Below, piece after piece: positions 38,541 to 48,019 of a DNA stretch of 64,000 nt. The DNA is from Halomonas sp. HAL1 (lineage in GTDB: Bacteria > Pseudomonadota > Gammaproteobacteria > Pseudomonadales > Halomonadaceae). The stretch is taken from positions 3,348,001 to 3,412,000 of the forward strand of contig NZ_CP130610.1 of the NCBI RefSeq assembly GCF_030544485.1, read 5' to 3'. Numbering within the stretch: the first letter of the stretch is position 1; each line of letters starts with the position of its first letter. The translations under genes and the position numbers were made by a program. Under the pieces are notes generated by a model that was given only the letters and a program-made list of their open reading frames with translations, was not told where the DNA came from and made no database searches.

Positions 38541-41330
38541 TTAGTGCGCCTCATCCCAATTGGCGCCGCTTTCCGCCTCTACAATCAGCGGTACTTTTAG
38601 CGCAGCTGCACCCTGCATGCGTGTTTGCACCTGCTTGATAAACGCCTCGACCTGCTTCTCCGCCACTTCAAACACCAGTTCATCGTGCACCTGCATGACC
38701 ATCAGTGCGTCGAACTCGCCTTCTTCCAGCCACGCATCCACGTCGATCATCGCCTGCTTAATGATATCGGCAGCCGTGCCCTGCATCGGCGCGTTGATCG
38801 CGGTGCGCTCGGCGCCTTGGCGACGGTTGCGGTTCTGGGACTGAATCTCCGGCAGGTAAAGCCGCCGACCTAGCACGGTTTCAACAAAGCCATCTTCAGC
38901 TGCCTGGGAGCGGATGCGCTCCATGTAGCGCGCCACGCCAGGGTAGCGGTCGAAGTAGCGATCGATGTAGGTCTGGGCCTGATTACGTTCGATACGCAGT
39001 TGGCGCGCCAGCCCCCAGGCGCTCATGCCGTAAATCAAGCCAAAGTTGATCGCCTTGGCGCTGCGTCGCTGGTCGCCGGAGACTTTCTCAAGCGAGGTAC
39101 CGAAGACTTCCGCCGCGGTAGCGGTGTGGATATCACGCCCTTCGGCAAACGCCTCCAGCAGGCCTTTATCTTCGGAAAGATGCGCCATAATGCGCAGCTC
39201 GATCTGCGAGTAGTCGGCGGCGACAATGCGGTAGCCGGGGCGGGCGATAAACGCCTGACGAATTTTGCGTCCCTCTTCGGTACGAATAGGGATGTTCTGC
39301 AGGTTCGGGTCTGATGACGACAGCCGCCCGGTCGCGGTAACCGCCTGATGATAGCTGGTATGCACCCGGCCAGTGGCCTTATTGAGCAATCGTGGCAGCT
39401 TATCGGTGTAGGTGGATTTAAGCTTGGCAAGGCCACGGTGTTGCATGATGACTTTGGGCAGCGGGTAATCCAGCGCCAGCTCTTCCAGCACCCCTTCAGC
39501 GGTGGAGGGCGCGCCTTTAGGTGTTTTCTTGAGCACCGGAATCTTCTGTTCTTCAAACAGAATCTCCCCCAGTTGCTTGGGCGAGCCCAGGTTGAATTCA
39601 CGCCCGGCGAGTTCAAATGCCTCGCGCTCCAGTTCGCGAATACGCTGATCCAGCTGCTGGCTCTGTTCGTGAAGTCGCTCGGCGTCCACGGCCACACCGT
39701 TACGCTCGATGCGCGAAAGCACCTTGATCAGCGGCAGCTCGATATAATCCAGCACTTCCGCCAGGCGCCCTTCATTTTCAACCTGGGGGCGCAGCGTTTG
39801 TTGCAGCCTCAGGGTGATATCGACATCTTCACAGGCGTAAGGCGCGGCTTGTTCCAGGGCAATTTGATTAAACGTCAGCTGCTTGGCGCCCTTGCCAGCA
39901 ATCTCTTCAAAGGAGATGGTCTTTTCGCCCAGATACTTCAGCGCTAGCGAATCCATATCATGGCGCGTGGCGGTGGAGTTGAGCACATAGGAGGCCAGCA
40001 TGGTGTCGGCAAACGGGCCGACGACAGCAATGTCATAGTTCGCCAGCACCGAAATATCGTATTTGAGGTTTTGACCGATCTTGGTTTTGGTTGGGTCTTC
40101 CAACAGTGGTTTTAGCGCGGCCAGCACCGCTTTGCGGTCAAGTTGCTGAGGGGCATCCAGGTAATCGTGGGCAACCGGAATATAGGCAGCTTCCCCCGCT
40201 TCCAGCGACACGCCGATGCCGACAATTTCCGCATCCATGTAGTTGAGGCTGGTGGTTTCAAGATCGAAGCAGAAGCGCTCGGCACCATGTAGCCGTTCCA
40301 GCCAGCGCTCAAATTCTGCTTGTTCGAGAATGACGTGATCTTCGCGAGCAGCCCGTTTAGCAACAGCGCTCGAACCCTCAGCATCGCTCTCTGTCGCTTC
40401 AGCGCTGGCGGGCGCAGGCTCGCCGCCTTTAACGTCATCGACGCCTTCGTCTTTGCCTTCCAGCAGTTCACCCAACCACTGACGGAATTCCATCTCTTTA
40501 TACAGCGTCACTAGCGCTTCGCGGTCGGGATGAGCGATATCCAGGTCATCCAGGCCCACCGGCAGATCGCAGTCGACCTTGATGGTCGCCAGCTGATAGG
40601 AGAGAAACGCCTGTTCGCGATGCTCTTCAAGCTTCTTGGGCAGGGTTTTCGCCCCGCGGAAGGTGAGCGTTTTTACCCGCTCTAAATCGCTATAAATAGT
40701 ATCCAGCCCGCCGCCCATCCCTTGCAGCAGCCCAATGGCGGTCTTTTCACCCACGCCGGGTACGCCGGGAATGTTATCAACCTTGTCACCCATCAGGGCG
40801 AGAAAATCGATGATCAGCGCAGGTGGCAGGCCGAACTTTTCCTCCACGCCCGCTTCGTCCAGGGTTTCATCCTTCATGGTGTTGACCAGCGTGATGTGGG
40901 CATTGACCAGTTGCGCCATGTCCTTGTCGCCGGTAGAGATCACCGCATCGCGCCCTGCCTGGGTCGCGTGGTGCGCCAGGGTGCCAATCACATCGTCTGC
41001 CTCGACGCCTTCAACGCATAGCAGCGGCAGGCCCAGCGCCTTTACACAGGCGTGCAGCGGCGCGATCTGACTGCGCAGGTCATCCGGCATGGGCGGGCGA
41101 TGCGCTTTGTAGTCGCTGTACATGTCATCGCGGAAGGTTTTGCCTGGGGCATCGAATACCACCGCCATCGGGCTTTGCGGATAATCCTTGATCAGCCGTT
41201 TGAGCATGTTCAACACGCCCTTCACCGCGCCGGTAGGCTGACCATTAGAGGTCGTAAGCGGCGGCAGCGCGTGAAACGCACGATAAAGATAAGAGGAGCC
41301 ATCGACGAGAACGATCGGAGCGCGAGCCAT
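38541..41330 (-). CDS. polA: DNA polymerase I
   Basis: 929 residues from ATG 41330 (MARAPIVLVDGSSYLYRAFH), the E. coli length; a longer reading to 41435 lacks support. The 5' nuclease domain contains GVEADDVIGTLA and STGDKDMAQLV, the 3'-5' proofreading domain RFCFDLETTSL (Asp-x-Glu kept), and the polymerase domain VAADYSQIELRIMAHLS, GLIYGMSAWGLARQL and MQVHDELVFEV. It fills gaps and removes Okazaki primers. The gene is divergent from thrB, a neighbourhood also known from Pseudomonas, and its downstream terminator was split by the IS150-group element. Confidence 0.97.
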   Translation of the reverse strand: MARAPIVLVDGSSYLYRAFHALPPLTTSNGQPTGAVKGVLNMLKRLIKDYPQSPMAVVFDAPGKTFRDDMYSDYKAHRPPMPDDLRSQIAPLHACVKALGLPLLCVEGVEADDVIGTLAHHATQAGRDAVISTGDKDMAQLVNAHITLVNTMKDETLDEAGVEEKFGLPPALIIDFLALMGDKVDNIPGVPGVGEKTAIGLLQGMGGGLDTIYSDLERVKTLTFRGAKTLPKKLEEHREQAFLSYQLATIKVDCDLPVGLDDLDIAHPDREALVTLYKEMEFRQWLGELLEGKDEGVDDVKGGEPAPASAEATESDAEGSSAVAKRAAREDHVILEQAEFERWLERLHGAERFCFDLETTSLNYMDAEIVGIGVSLEAGEAAYIPVAHDYLDAPQQLDRKAVLAALKPLLEDPTKTKIGQNLKYDISVLANYDIAVVGPFADTMLASYVLNSTATRHDMDSLALKYLGEKTISFEEIAGKGAKQLTFNQIALEQAAPYACEDVDITLRLQQTLRPQVENEGRLAEVLDYIELPLIKVLSRIERNGVAVDAERLHEQSQQLDQRIRELEREAFELAGREFNLGSPKQLGEILFEEQKIPVLKKTPKGAPSTAEGVLEELALDYPLPKVIMQHRGLAKLKSTYTDKLPRLLNKATGRVHTSYHQAVTATGRLSSSDPNLQNIPIRTEEGRKIRQAFIARPGYRIVAADYSQIELRIMAHLSEDKGLLEAFAEGRDIHTATAAEVFGTSLEKVSGDQRRSAKAINFGLIYGMSAWGLARQLRIERNQAQTYIDRYFDRYPGVARYMERIRSQAAEDGFVETVLGRRLYLPEIQSQNRNRRQGAERTAINAPMQGTAADIIKQAMIDVDAWLEEGEFDALMVMQVHDELVFEVAEKQVEAFIKQVQTRMQGAAALKVPLIVEAESGANWDEAH

Positions 41331-41514
41331 AACCAAGTTCCATTGTTGAAAAAGTGCTGAAGAGAGTGGCGAAAATAGTTGCTCACATAATACGCGTTGC
41401 GCGGGCTGCCTGCAGGGCCAAACTGGTGCTGCCACATTTACAGTGACAACAACGCTGCCAACTGAGCTACCAAGCCGCTACAATAATGGGCTTAGCAACC
41501 TGGGCGAGACATTC

Positions 41515-42474
41515 ATGGCTGTATTCACCCCGCTTAGCGACGCACAGGTCGCCGCGTTCTTAGAAAAATTTGATGTTGGCAGCTTCGTTTCCCTACAGGG
41601 AGTGGCGGGCGGCACAGAAAATTCGACATTTTTTGTGACCACTGACCGTCGCGAGCTGGTTTTGACCCTGTTCGAACAGGGCGAGCACGCAGAGCTGCCG
41701 TTCTTTGTGGAACTGCTGGACTATTTAGACGAGCACCGCCTGCCGGTGCCCGGCACGGTACATGACCGCGAAGGTATCGCGCTGCACAGCCTGGAAGGTA
41801 AACCGGCGCTGCTGTTTCCGCGCCTGCCCGGCCGTCATCCAGAAGCGCCCAACTTGGCGCAATGCCACGCCCTGGGCGATACCCTGGGCCGCCTGCATGT
41901 GGTCTCAAAACGCTTTCCCGGCCACCGCCCGAACCCGCGGGATCTCAACTGGCTGCATGTGATGCACCACAAGGTGCTGAGCTATCTAAGCCCGGCAGAT
42001 CAAACCTTGATGAAGGATCAAGTCGACGATTTTGAGGGCGCCTTTATTCAGCACAATGAGCTGCCGCAAGGCGCTCTGCACGGTGACCTTTTCCGCGATA
42101 ATACCCTCTTTGAGGATGATCAGTTGGGCGGTATTATCGACTTTTATAACGGTTGCACCGGCGACCTGCTGTTCGACCTGGCGATTGTGATCAACGACTG
42201 GGCTTCCAACGACGACGGTACGCTTAACGCAGAGCGTTACGATACGCTATTGAGCGCCTATCTGGCACGCCGACCATTAACGACGGATGAGCGCGAGCTA
42301 TGGCCCACCATGCTGCGCATGACGGCGCTGCGTTATTGGTTATCGCGCCTGCTGGTGGTTTACGTTGACCCGCCAGCGCATGATTTAACGCCCCACGACC
42401 CGGAGCGTTTCCGTACTATTTTAACGGCGCGCATCGCCCACGGTGCGCTGCCGCTGCCTGAGGTAACTGCATGA
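41515..42474 (+). CDS. thrB: Homoserine kinase, choline-kinase-like type
   Basis: 319 residues from ATG 41515; the reading frame is open further upstream but lacks a ribosome site. The kinase fold follows the aminoglycoside/choline-kinase pattern: GGTENSTFFV (nucleotide loop), ALHGDLFRDNTLF (catalytic loop, Asp) and GGIIDFYNGCTGDLLFDLAI (Mg-binding Asp). This pseudomonad-type ThrB phosphorylates homoserine on the way to threonine. It overlaps speA by 4 nt (ATGA), so expression of threonine and polyamine enzymes is coupled here. Confidence 0.9.
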   Translation: MAVFTPLSDAQVAAFLEKFDVGSFVSLQGVAGGTENSTFFVTTDRRELVLTLFEQGEHAELPFFVELLDYLDEHRLPVPGTVHDREGIALHSLEGKPALLFPRLPGRHPEAPNLAQCHALGDTLGRLHVVSKRFPGHRPNPRDLNWLHVMHHKVLSYLSPADQTLMKDQVDDFEGAFIQHNELPQGALHGDLFRDNTLFEDDQLGGIIDFYNGCTGDLLFDLAIVINDWASNDDGTLNAERYDTLLSAYLARRPLTTDERELWPTMLRMTALRYWLSRLLVVYVDPPAHDLTPHDPERFRTILTARIAHGALPLPEVTA

Positions 42475-44411
42475 GTGTGACGGCCACTACTAGCCCTGCG
42501 CTGCGCGCTCGGCGCACCTGGAATATCGATCAATGGGGCAGCGGCTACTTTGATGTCGATGACCACGGCCAAGCCCTGGTCCGTCCGCTGGGTAGCGATG
42601 CAGAAGGCCCGGCGCTGCCGCTGAGTGGGCTGGTGCGTCAACTACAAAGCGCCGGTCTACGCCTGCCGGTACTGGTGCGCTTTAGCGATATTCTCCATGA
42701 CAGGGTCGAACAGCTGTGTGGCGCCTTTGATGCCGCCATGAGCGATTGCGATTATCAAGGTGGTTACACCGCCGTTTACCCCATCAAAGTGAATCAACAG
42801 CGCCGCGTAGTGGAAGAGATTCTGGCTACCGCTGAGCGCGGGAGTGGCCGCGTGGGGCTGGAAGCGGGCAGCAAGCCAGAGTTGCTGGCGGTGCTGGCGC
42901 TCTCCGATGGCGGCTCCTCGCTGATCGTTTGTAATGGCTACAAAGACCGCGAGTACGTGCGCCTGGCGCTGCTGGGGGAGAAGCTCGGCCATAAGGTTTA
43001 TTTGGTGGTCGAGAAGCTCTCCGAGCTGCAGATGATCCTGGAAGAGGCCCGCGAACTCGACGTTACCCCTCGTATTGGCCTGCGCGCCCGCCTTGCCTCG
43101 GTGGGCAAAGGCAAATGGCAGAATACCGGCGGTGAAAAATCCAAGTTCGGGCTGACCGCCAGCCAGATTCTCGAGGTGGTAGACACCCTTCGTCGCGAGG
43201 ACGCGCTGGAAAGTTTGCAGTTGGTGCACTTCCACTTGGGCTCGCAGATCGCCAACATCCGCGATATCCAGCGTGGCCTGCGCGAGTGTGCCCGTTTCTA
43301 TCAAAACCTGATGCAGCTGGGCGCGCCCATCGATACCGTGGATGTAGGCGGCGGCTTAGGAATTGATTACGAAGGTACCCGCTCGCGCAGTTTCTGCTCG
43401 GCCAACTATTCGATGCGCGAATACGCGCGCAATGTCGTCAGTGCCTTTGCCCAGCTATGCCAAGAGGCCGACCTGCCCCAGCCGCATCTCATCAGCGAAT
43501 CCGGCCGCGCGCTAACCGCCCACCACGCGGTGCTGATCACCAACGTGATTGGCGAAGAGCGTATTGATGACACGCCGCCTGAACGCTATTCCCTAGGAGA
43601 GGGCCAAGAAGAGAGCCAGGAAGATGCCCAAGTAGAGCTTCTCTGGCGGGTGTTTGAGCAGTTGGCAACACACCAAGAGCCACGCATGCTAGTGGAAGCC
43701 TGGCACGACCTGCTTCAGGCGGTTAGCGAATTGCAGGACCGTTTTGTGATGGGCCTGAGTGATATTACCGCCCGCGCGGAAGGCGAACGCGTCTACATGG
43801 CTGCCTGCGCGCGGCTGCGCACTCAGCTTGACACCCGCAACCGTGCCCACCGTGAAATCATGGACGAGCTAGCGGAGAAGCTGGCCGACAAGCTGTTCGT
43901 CAACTTCTCGCTGTTCCAATCGGTGCCTGACGTTTGGGGCATTGAGCAGATTTTCCCGGTGCTGCCCCTCAGCGGGCTGGATCAAGCCCCAACCCGCCGA
44001 GCAGTGATTCAGGATATTACCTGCGATTCCGATGGCCGCATCGACAGCTATGTCGATGGCCAGGGCGTAGAGAGTACCCTGCCACTGCCCGAATGGGCAT
44101 CTGATGATGAGCGCTGGTTAGGCTTCTTCCTGGTAGGTGCCTATCAGGAGATTCTTGGCGATCTGCACAATCTGTTCGGCGATACAGACTCTGTCGATGC
44201 CGCGCTTAATGCCGACGGCGAGTGGACACTTTCCAACCCGCTGGCGGGAGATTCAGTGGCCCAAGTGCTCGCCTACGTCAACTTCAATGCCAACGTGCTT
44301 AAGCAAAAGCTCACCGACCAGTTAGCCGCCAGCGGCTTTACGGCCGATGAACAAGCCCGCTTTGCGGCAAGCTTGAGCGAAGGGTTGGAAGGCTACACGT
44401 ATCTTGAGTAA
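42471..44411 (+). CDS. speA: Biosynthetic arginine decarboxylase
   Basis: 646 residues, a fold-III PLP enzyme. GGYTAVYPIKVNQQRRVVEE carries the PLP lysine (Lys106), HFHLGSQIANI and VDVGGGLGIDYEGTRS follow in the barrel, and the C-terminal FSLFQSVPDVWGIEQIFPV with its SpeA-specific domain completes it. It makes agmatine from arginine for putrescine synthesis. Start codon overlaps the thrB stop. A strong terminator follows. Length and motifs are all normal. Confidence 0.96.
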   Translation: MSVTATTSPALRARRTWNIDQWGSGYFDVDDHGQALVRPLGSDAEGPALPLSGLVRQLQSAGLRLPVLVRFSDILHDRVEQLCGAFDAAMSDCDYQGGYTAVYPIKVNQQRRVVEEILATAERGSGRVGLEAGSKPELLAVLALSDGGSSLIVCNGYKDREYVRLALLGEKLGHKVYLVVEKLSELQMILEEARELDVTPRIGLRARLASVGKGKWQNTGGEKSKFGLTASQILEVVDTLRREDALESLQLVHFHLGSQIANIRDIQRGLRECARFYQNLMQLGAPIDTVDVGGGLGIDYEGTRSRSFCSANYSMREYARNVVSAFAQLCQEADLPQPHLISESGRALTAHHAVLITNVIGEERIDDTPPERYSLGEGQEESQEDAQVELLWRVFEQLATHQEPRMLVEAWHDLLQAVSELQDRFVMGLSDITARAEGERVYMAACARLRTQLDTRNRAHREIMDELAEKLADKLFVNFSLFQSVPDVWGIEQIFPVLPLSGLDQAPTRRAVIQDITCDSDGRIDSYVDGQGVESTLPLPEWASDDERWLGFFLVGAYQEILGDLHNLFGDTDSVDAALNADGEWTLSNPLAGDSVAQVLAYVNFNANVLKQKLTDQLAASGFTADEQARFAASLSEGLEGYTYLE

Positions 44412-44459
44412 CGCGGCTTGAGCCACTTGGCCCTAGCGAACGTTTTTGTCGGCTAAAAC

Positions 44460-44497
44460 AAGAAACGCCACCCTGATTGCGGGGTGGCGTTTCTTTT
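44460..44497 (+). terminator. Terminator of thrB-speA
   Basis: AAGAAACGCCACCC pairs with GGGTGGCGTTTCTT over 14 bp round an 8-nt loop, followed by TT. It lies 48 bp after the speA stop. Confidence 0.9.
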
Positions 44498-44571
44498 GGT
44501 CGTCACAATTTACAATAACCTTGGTGATGGCGTACTCAACATATACCTCAATGGTCTCGCAGCTCGCTTAA

Positions 44572-45237
44572 CTACTCAACTACGCTGGTTTCGATTTCCA
44601 AACCACCGGTCAAGGTTAAGCGCAGTGACGAGCCGCGAACGAGTTTGCCAACGCCTGAGGGCGTACCGGTCAAAATGACATCACCCGGTTCGAGGGTAAA
44701 GTGGCGGCTCATTTCGGCCACCAGGGACGGGATAGCAAAAATCATATCAGCCCCCTCGCCGTGCTGGCGCTCTTCACCATCAATCTCAAGCGTGAAAGCC
44801 AGCGCATTCCAATTGGGCACCCGGCTTAACGGCAAAAACGACGAAAGCGGGCAGGCGCCATCAAAGGCTTTGGCGATTTCCCAAGGATGGCCCTTCTCTT
44901 TAAGCGTCGTCTGCACATCACGTAAGGTTAAATCCATCGCCAAGCCGATACCGACAATCGCCCGCTCGGCTTCATCCATAGTGGCATGGGTTAAGGTTTC
45001 GCCCACTAACAGAGCAAGCTCTGCTTCATAATGAACATCGCCCCGTGAAAACGGCGGATCTAAGGGCTTACTTAAATCTACGACGCTGGAAGCCGGTTTA
45101 ATAAACAGCAACGGCTCTGTAGGAACCGGATTATCCAACTCTTTCGCATGGTCGGCATAATTGCGGCCGATGCAGACAACTTTGCCCAACGCGTGGGGAA
45201 ACTCCTGGCCATCGGTGAACTGTAGAACAAAACGCAT
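44572..45237 (-). CDS. Fumarylacetoacetate hydrolase-family protein
   Basis: 221 residues from ATG 45237 (MRFVLQF), with AAGGAG about 10 nt upstream. The FAH core is clear: GKVVCIGRNYADHAKELDN, the metal ligands in VHYEAELALLVG (Glu-x-Glu pair) and PGDVILTGTPSGVG near the C-terminus. Relatives such as E. coli YcgM act as acylpyruvate hydrolases or oxaloacetate decarboxylases. The substrate here is open. It stands 118 bp downstream of ectD on the same strand, with no obvious functional tie. Confidence 0.9.
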   Translation of the reverse strand: MRFVLQFTDGQEFPHALGKVVCIGRNYADHAKELDNPVPTEPLLFIKPASSVVDLSKPLDPPFSRGDVHYEAELALLVGETLTHATMDEAERAIVGIGLAMDLTLRDVQTTLKEKGHPWEIAKAFDGACPLSSFLPLSRVPNWNALAFTLEIDGEERQHGEGADMIFAIPSLVAEMSRHFTLEPGDVILTGTPSGVGKLVRGSSLRLTLTGGLEIETSVVE

Positions 45238-45355
45238 GGCGGGTATTCTCCTTCTCATTATGCGTGCCGCATTCGCAACGACAGGCGCAACAGTTTACCC
45301 CACCTAGACGAAGGTTCCACAACCTTCAGCCATCAATTTGTTCCCCCACCACTCA

Positions 45356-46369
45356 TTAGCGATACTGCTGCGCCTGCTGGTCAAGGCTGTGAGCCAAGAA
45401 ATCAGGGCGCTGCTTAGCTGCCGCATAGGGCGCATCACAACGATTATCGCGACGATTAAAAACAAAGAACACGTTGCTACGTGGGTCAGGCGAAAGATTG
45501 GCATTCGACGCATGTAGAGTATTGCAATCGAACAGCAGCAAGCCGCCCGCTTTACCCTTCGGCGCTTCAATACCGTGTTCAGCCACTAGCTCGGTTAGCG
45601 CTTCCGGGCTTGGTACGCCCACTTCCTGCGCTTTCAGCGAGCTTTTGTGGTTATCCTCTGGCGTTTCACCCAGGCACGGCACAAACTTGTTGTGCGAGCC
45701 GGGAATCAACATTAACGGCCCATTGAACTCGTGGTTATCGGTCAAGATCAACGAAGCACTCACTGCGTGCATCGCCGGCATGCCATCTTCCGCGTGCCAG
45801 GTTTCAAAATCGGAGTGCCAGTTAAAGCCCTTTCCGGCAAACCCTGGCTTATAGTTGATCCGCGACTGATGCACGTAGGGGTCGTCGCCAATAATTTGAC
45901 GCGCAGCGCCCGCTACTCGCTCGTCGCTGGCCAGTTCACCCAAGCGTTCAGAGAGGAAATGCACCGCAAAGAGTGAGCGGATTTCCTGGCTTTCTGGCTC
46001 TGTCACGCTGAAATCTTTATTGCGGTACTCATCGTTACTCATCAGCGCCGTCATTTCTTGACGCAGCTCATCAAGCTCCGCGCCTTCAATGAGGTTGGGA
46101 ATAAACAGAAACCCTTTGCGCTCGAACTCATCAAGCTGCGCTTGGCTTAAGGGGCCGGAAAGCTGGCGCCCTTTCACGACCGCATCTTGTCGCGGCAGCC
46201 AGGTTCTCTCAGGTGTATTGGTTAAGCGCGACGGGTAGGCATCCTGTACCTGTTCGCTTTGAACCTGTTTGCTTTGAACCTGGGTACGCTGAACATTAGG
46301 TGTATCCGCCATTTCGCTATATTGCTTATGTGCGTTTACAGCATTTAGCGGTGTGCTTTTGACTGTCAT
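45356..46369 (-). CDS. ectD: Ectoine 5-hydroxylase
   Basis: 337 residues of the PhyH non-heme Fe(II)/2-oxoglutarate family. The iron ligands are seen: His185 and Asp187 in FNWHSDFETWHAEDG and His286 in LLLFDCNTLHASNAN, spaced as in known EctD. This FNWHSDFETWH run is the EctD signature. It converts ectoine to 5-hydroxyectoine, a protectant against heat and salt stress. The ectABC genes are not next to it, as is common in Halomonas. The N-terminus (residues 20-50) contains a repeated QVQSK/QVQSE segment from a DNA tandem repeat. AAGGAGTGG precedes the ATG. Confidence 0.96.
   Translation of the reverse strand: MTVKSTPLNAVNAHKQYSEMADTPNVQRTQVQSKQVQSEQVQDAYPSRLTNTPERTWLPRQDAVVKGRQLSGPLSQAQLDEFERKGFLFIPNLIEGAELDELRQEMTALMSNDEYRNKDFSVTEPESQEIRSLFAVHFLSERLGELASDERVAGAARQIIGDDPYVHQSRINYKPGFAGKGFNWHSDFETWHAEDGMPAMHAVSASLILTDNHEFNGPLMLIPGSHNKFVPCLGETPEDNHKSSLKAQEVGVPSPEALTELVAEHGIEAPKGKAGGLLLFDCNTLHASNANLSPDPRSNVFFVFNRRDNRCDAPYAAAKQRPDFLAHSLDQQAQQYR
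46250..46282. repeat. 15-bp tandem repeat inside the ectD N-terminal coding region
   Basis: CTGTTCGCTTTGAAC (46250-46264) and CTGTTTGCTTTGAAC (46265-46279) are adjacent copies differing at one base, followed by a third partial CTG. They encode the repeated QVQS(K/E) of the EctD N-terminal extension, upstream of the catalytic domain. Confidence 0.85.
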
Positions 46370-46541
46370 CTAATCCACTCCTTGTATGATTAGGTTTCAG
46401 ATCGAATTATGTTGCAGGGGATAGCGTAGACAAACAAAATCAGCTTGCAAGGGTTAATAACGCTTTTCATAACGTGTGTTACGTGAAAAAAATTGAAGCT
46501 TCCTTTATCTGCGTTTATTTGCGCTAGTTAAATCTTCTACA

Positions 46542-47216
46542 TTAGCTAAACCCTGGGTAATCTTTTCTTTCCTGCTTCAAGGCCCCCATCAGCTTTTTCC
46601 GCTCATGAACAGTGGACCAAGAGGTTGTGTTCCAACTTAACGGCTTAAAAAAATCGCCTGTTGACGATTTAAAAAACTTAAAATGCCGAGAAGCGCCTAA
46701 CAACCTCTTATCTGCCCCATGAAAAAAGACAACGAATATATTAATATTGTCGCCCGGTTCAATATGAATGGCATCTTGCTTAGTTTCTTCTTCCTCCTTT
46801 GAAAGACAAGGATAAAATATACCGCCCACCTCTAGTTTGACACAGCTTCCAGGAAGAATAGTGCCTTGATATTCCCACTTATCGCTACCATTAACTTCTT
46901 TTTTAAAAAGCCTTTCTCCATGTAAATCGTCAAGATTGTAAACTTGTTTATCCTGACCGCCCTCAATACTAAAGAACACATTCCTTACATAAACAGGCTC
47001 AGCCGCCATATTCGTAAAAGCGAGCTTCATACTGCTACAGTCGTATCCTTCCGTATGAATAATAAAACGAGCTCGCCGCTGGCGCTTAAACGTTAGAAAA
47101 AATAGCTGGGCAAAAACCACCCAGATTAAAAAAGTGCCTACTTCAACAAACGCCATCACCAATTCAAAATAATTCTCCATCATATTATTCCACTTATTTA
47201 AAACAAACGAATTCAA
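46542..47216 (-). CDS. Hypothetical single-pass membrane protein, coupled to Crp/Fnr regulator
   Basis: 224 residues with one membrane helix near the N-terminus (about 17-42, MAFVEVGTFLIWVVFAQLFF), then a soluble domain rich in beta-type segments and containing two cysteines (GSCVKLEVGG, YPCLSKEEEE). The helix is followed by KRQRRAR, so the soluble part is probably cytosolic. I recognise no family. Codon use is AT-rich like its neighbours, unlike the GC-rich core genes. Its ATG overlaps the regulator stop by 4 nt (ATGA), so the two are translated together. A sensing or signalling partner for the regulator is a guess. Confidence 0.65.
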   Translation of the reverse strand: MNSFVLNKWNNMMENYFELVMAFVEVGTFLIWVVFAQLFFLTFKRQRRARFIIHTEGYDCSSMKLAFTNMAAEPVYVRNVFFSIEGGQDKQVYNLDDLHGERLFKKEVNGSDKWEYQGTILPGSCVKLEVGGIFYPCLSKEEEETKQDAIHIEPGDNINIFVVFFHGADKRLLGASRHFKFFKSSTGDFFKPLSWNTTSWSTVHERKKLMGALKQERKDYPGFS

Positions 47217-48019
47217 AACAAGCGGAGATGCCCGTAAATAATATTTTCATCGAAACCAGTATACTCTGCCAACAACTCTGGCTCTAATAGCTTAATACTA
47301 TTCCTACTCTTCCTAATCAACTTTTTTTGTTCTAAAGAAGTCATGCACCTGCTAACATGAACGCTGGTAATACCTAACAGCTCACCTACCACCTCTTGAG
47401 TAATAGGAAAAGAAAATACATTTGAATCAATCAGCTTTTTAAAATTATACCTTGCGTATATTTCAAGTAAAAAATGCGCAACGCGCTCTTCTGCCTTATG
47501 ATGTGTACAACTTCTAAGCCTTTCAATAGTAATATTATCATTAACCATGATATAAGAAACGACAGCCCTTCTTATATCTGCATTTTCTTTAAACAAATCA
47601 TGCACTTCATTAACAGAAACCTTATCTAACTGACAGTTCTGTAACCCCAGTATCGTAATATCATGATTATCGAAAAAACTTTCTCGCAAGCCAACAATAT
47701 CGCCCGGCATGTAGACATTACATATATCTTGCCCATGGCTTTTAAAAGTATGGCACAAGCTTACCCAGCCTTGTTTTACAATAAATATCTCTGCCCTTCC
47801 CTGGCACAAAGAGTATAGCTTTTGGTTTCTTTTCAACTCCATACTTTTAACATTAACACTCGACAAAATATCTATAGAGTCTGTTCCAATCTCTGCATAA
47901 TGGCTCAGTATATTACCAAGATTAATTTCCTTGGCTTGCAACCCTGTCACACCAGGTAACTGAGCATAATGACCGCTCCCTTTAAAAACATCACTGTGTA
48001 TATCAATTGCATTGCTCAT
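47213..48019 (-). CDS. Crp/Fnr-family transcriptional regulator
   Basis: 268 residues. An N-terminal cyclic-nucleotide-binding-type beta barrel (about 45-155) includes VNVYMPGDIVGLRES-like spacing (NVYMPGDIVGLRE), and the C-terminal winged helix-turn-helix reads ITQEVVGELLGITSVHVSRCMTSLEQ (in parts: VVGELLGITSVHVSRCM), about residues 210-236. Cysteine clusters of the Fnr oxygen-sensing kind are not seen at the N-terminus, so the signal is unknown. It is divergent from the ATP-grasp gene across 408 bp with a 14-bp dyad. AT-rich codon use suggests transfer. Confidence 0.85.
   Translation of the reverse strand: MSNAIDIHSDVFKGSGHYAQLPGVTGLQAKEINLGNILSHYAEIGTDSIDILSSVNVKSMELKRNQKLYSLCQGRAEIFIVKQGWVSLCHTFKSHGQDICNVYMPGDIVGLRESFFDNHDITILGLQNCQLDKVSVNEVHDLFKENADIRRAVVSYIMVNDNITIERLRSCTHHKAEERVAHFLLEIYARYNFKKLIDSNVFSFPITQEVVGELLGITSVHVSRCMTSLEQKKLIRKSRNSIKLLEPELLAEYTGFDENIIYGHLRLF

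Noticed and set aside
39348..39947. Open frame of 199 codons opposite polA
   Set aside because: Antisense to the polymerase and exonuclease region of polA; no ribosome site or recognisable motif.
42657..43304. Open frame of 215 codons opposite speA
   Set aside because: It lies fully antisense to the conserved PLP domain of speA and shows no family features.
46469..46482. ATAAC-N4-GTTAC as a regulator site for ectD
   Set aside because: One mismatch to the dyad at 48297 and roughly two such hits are expected by chance in this length, so it is not listed as a feature.
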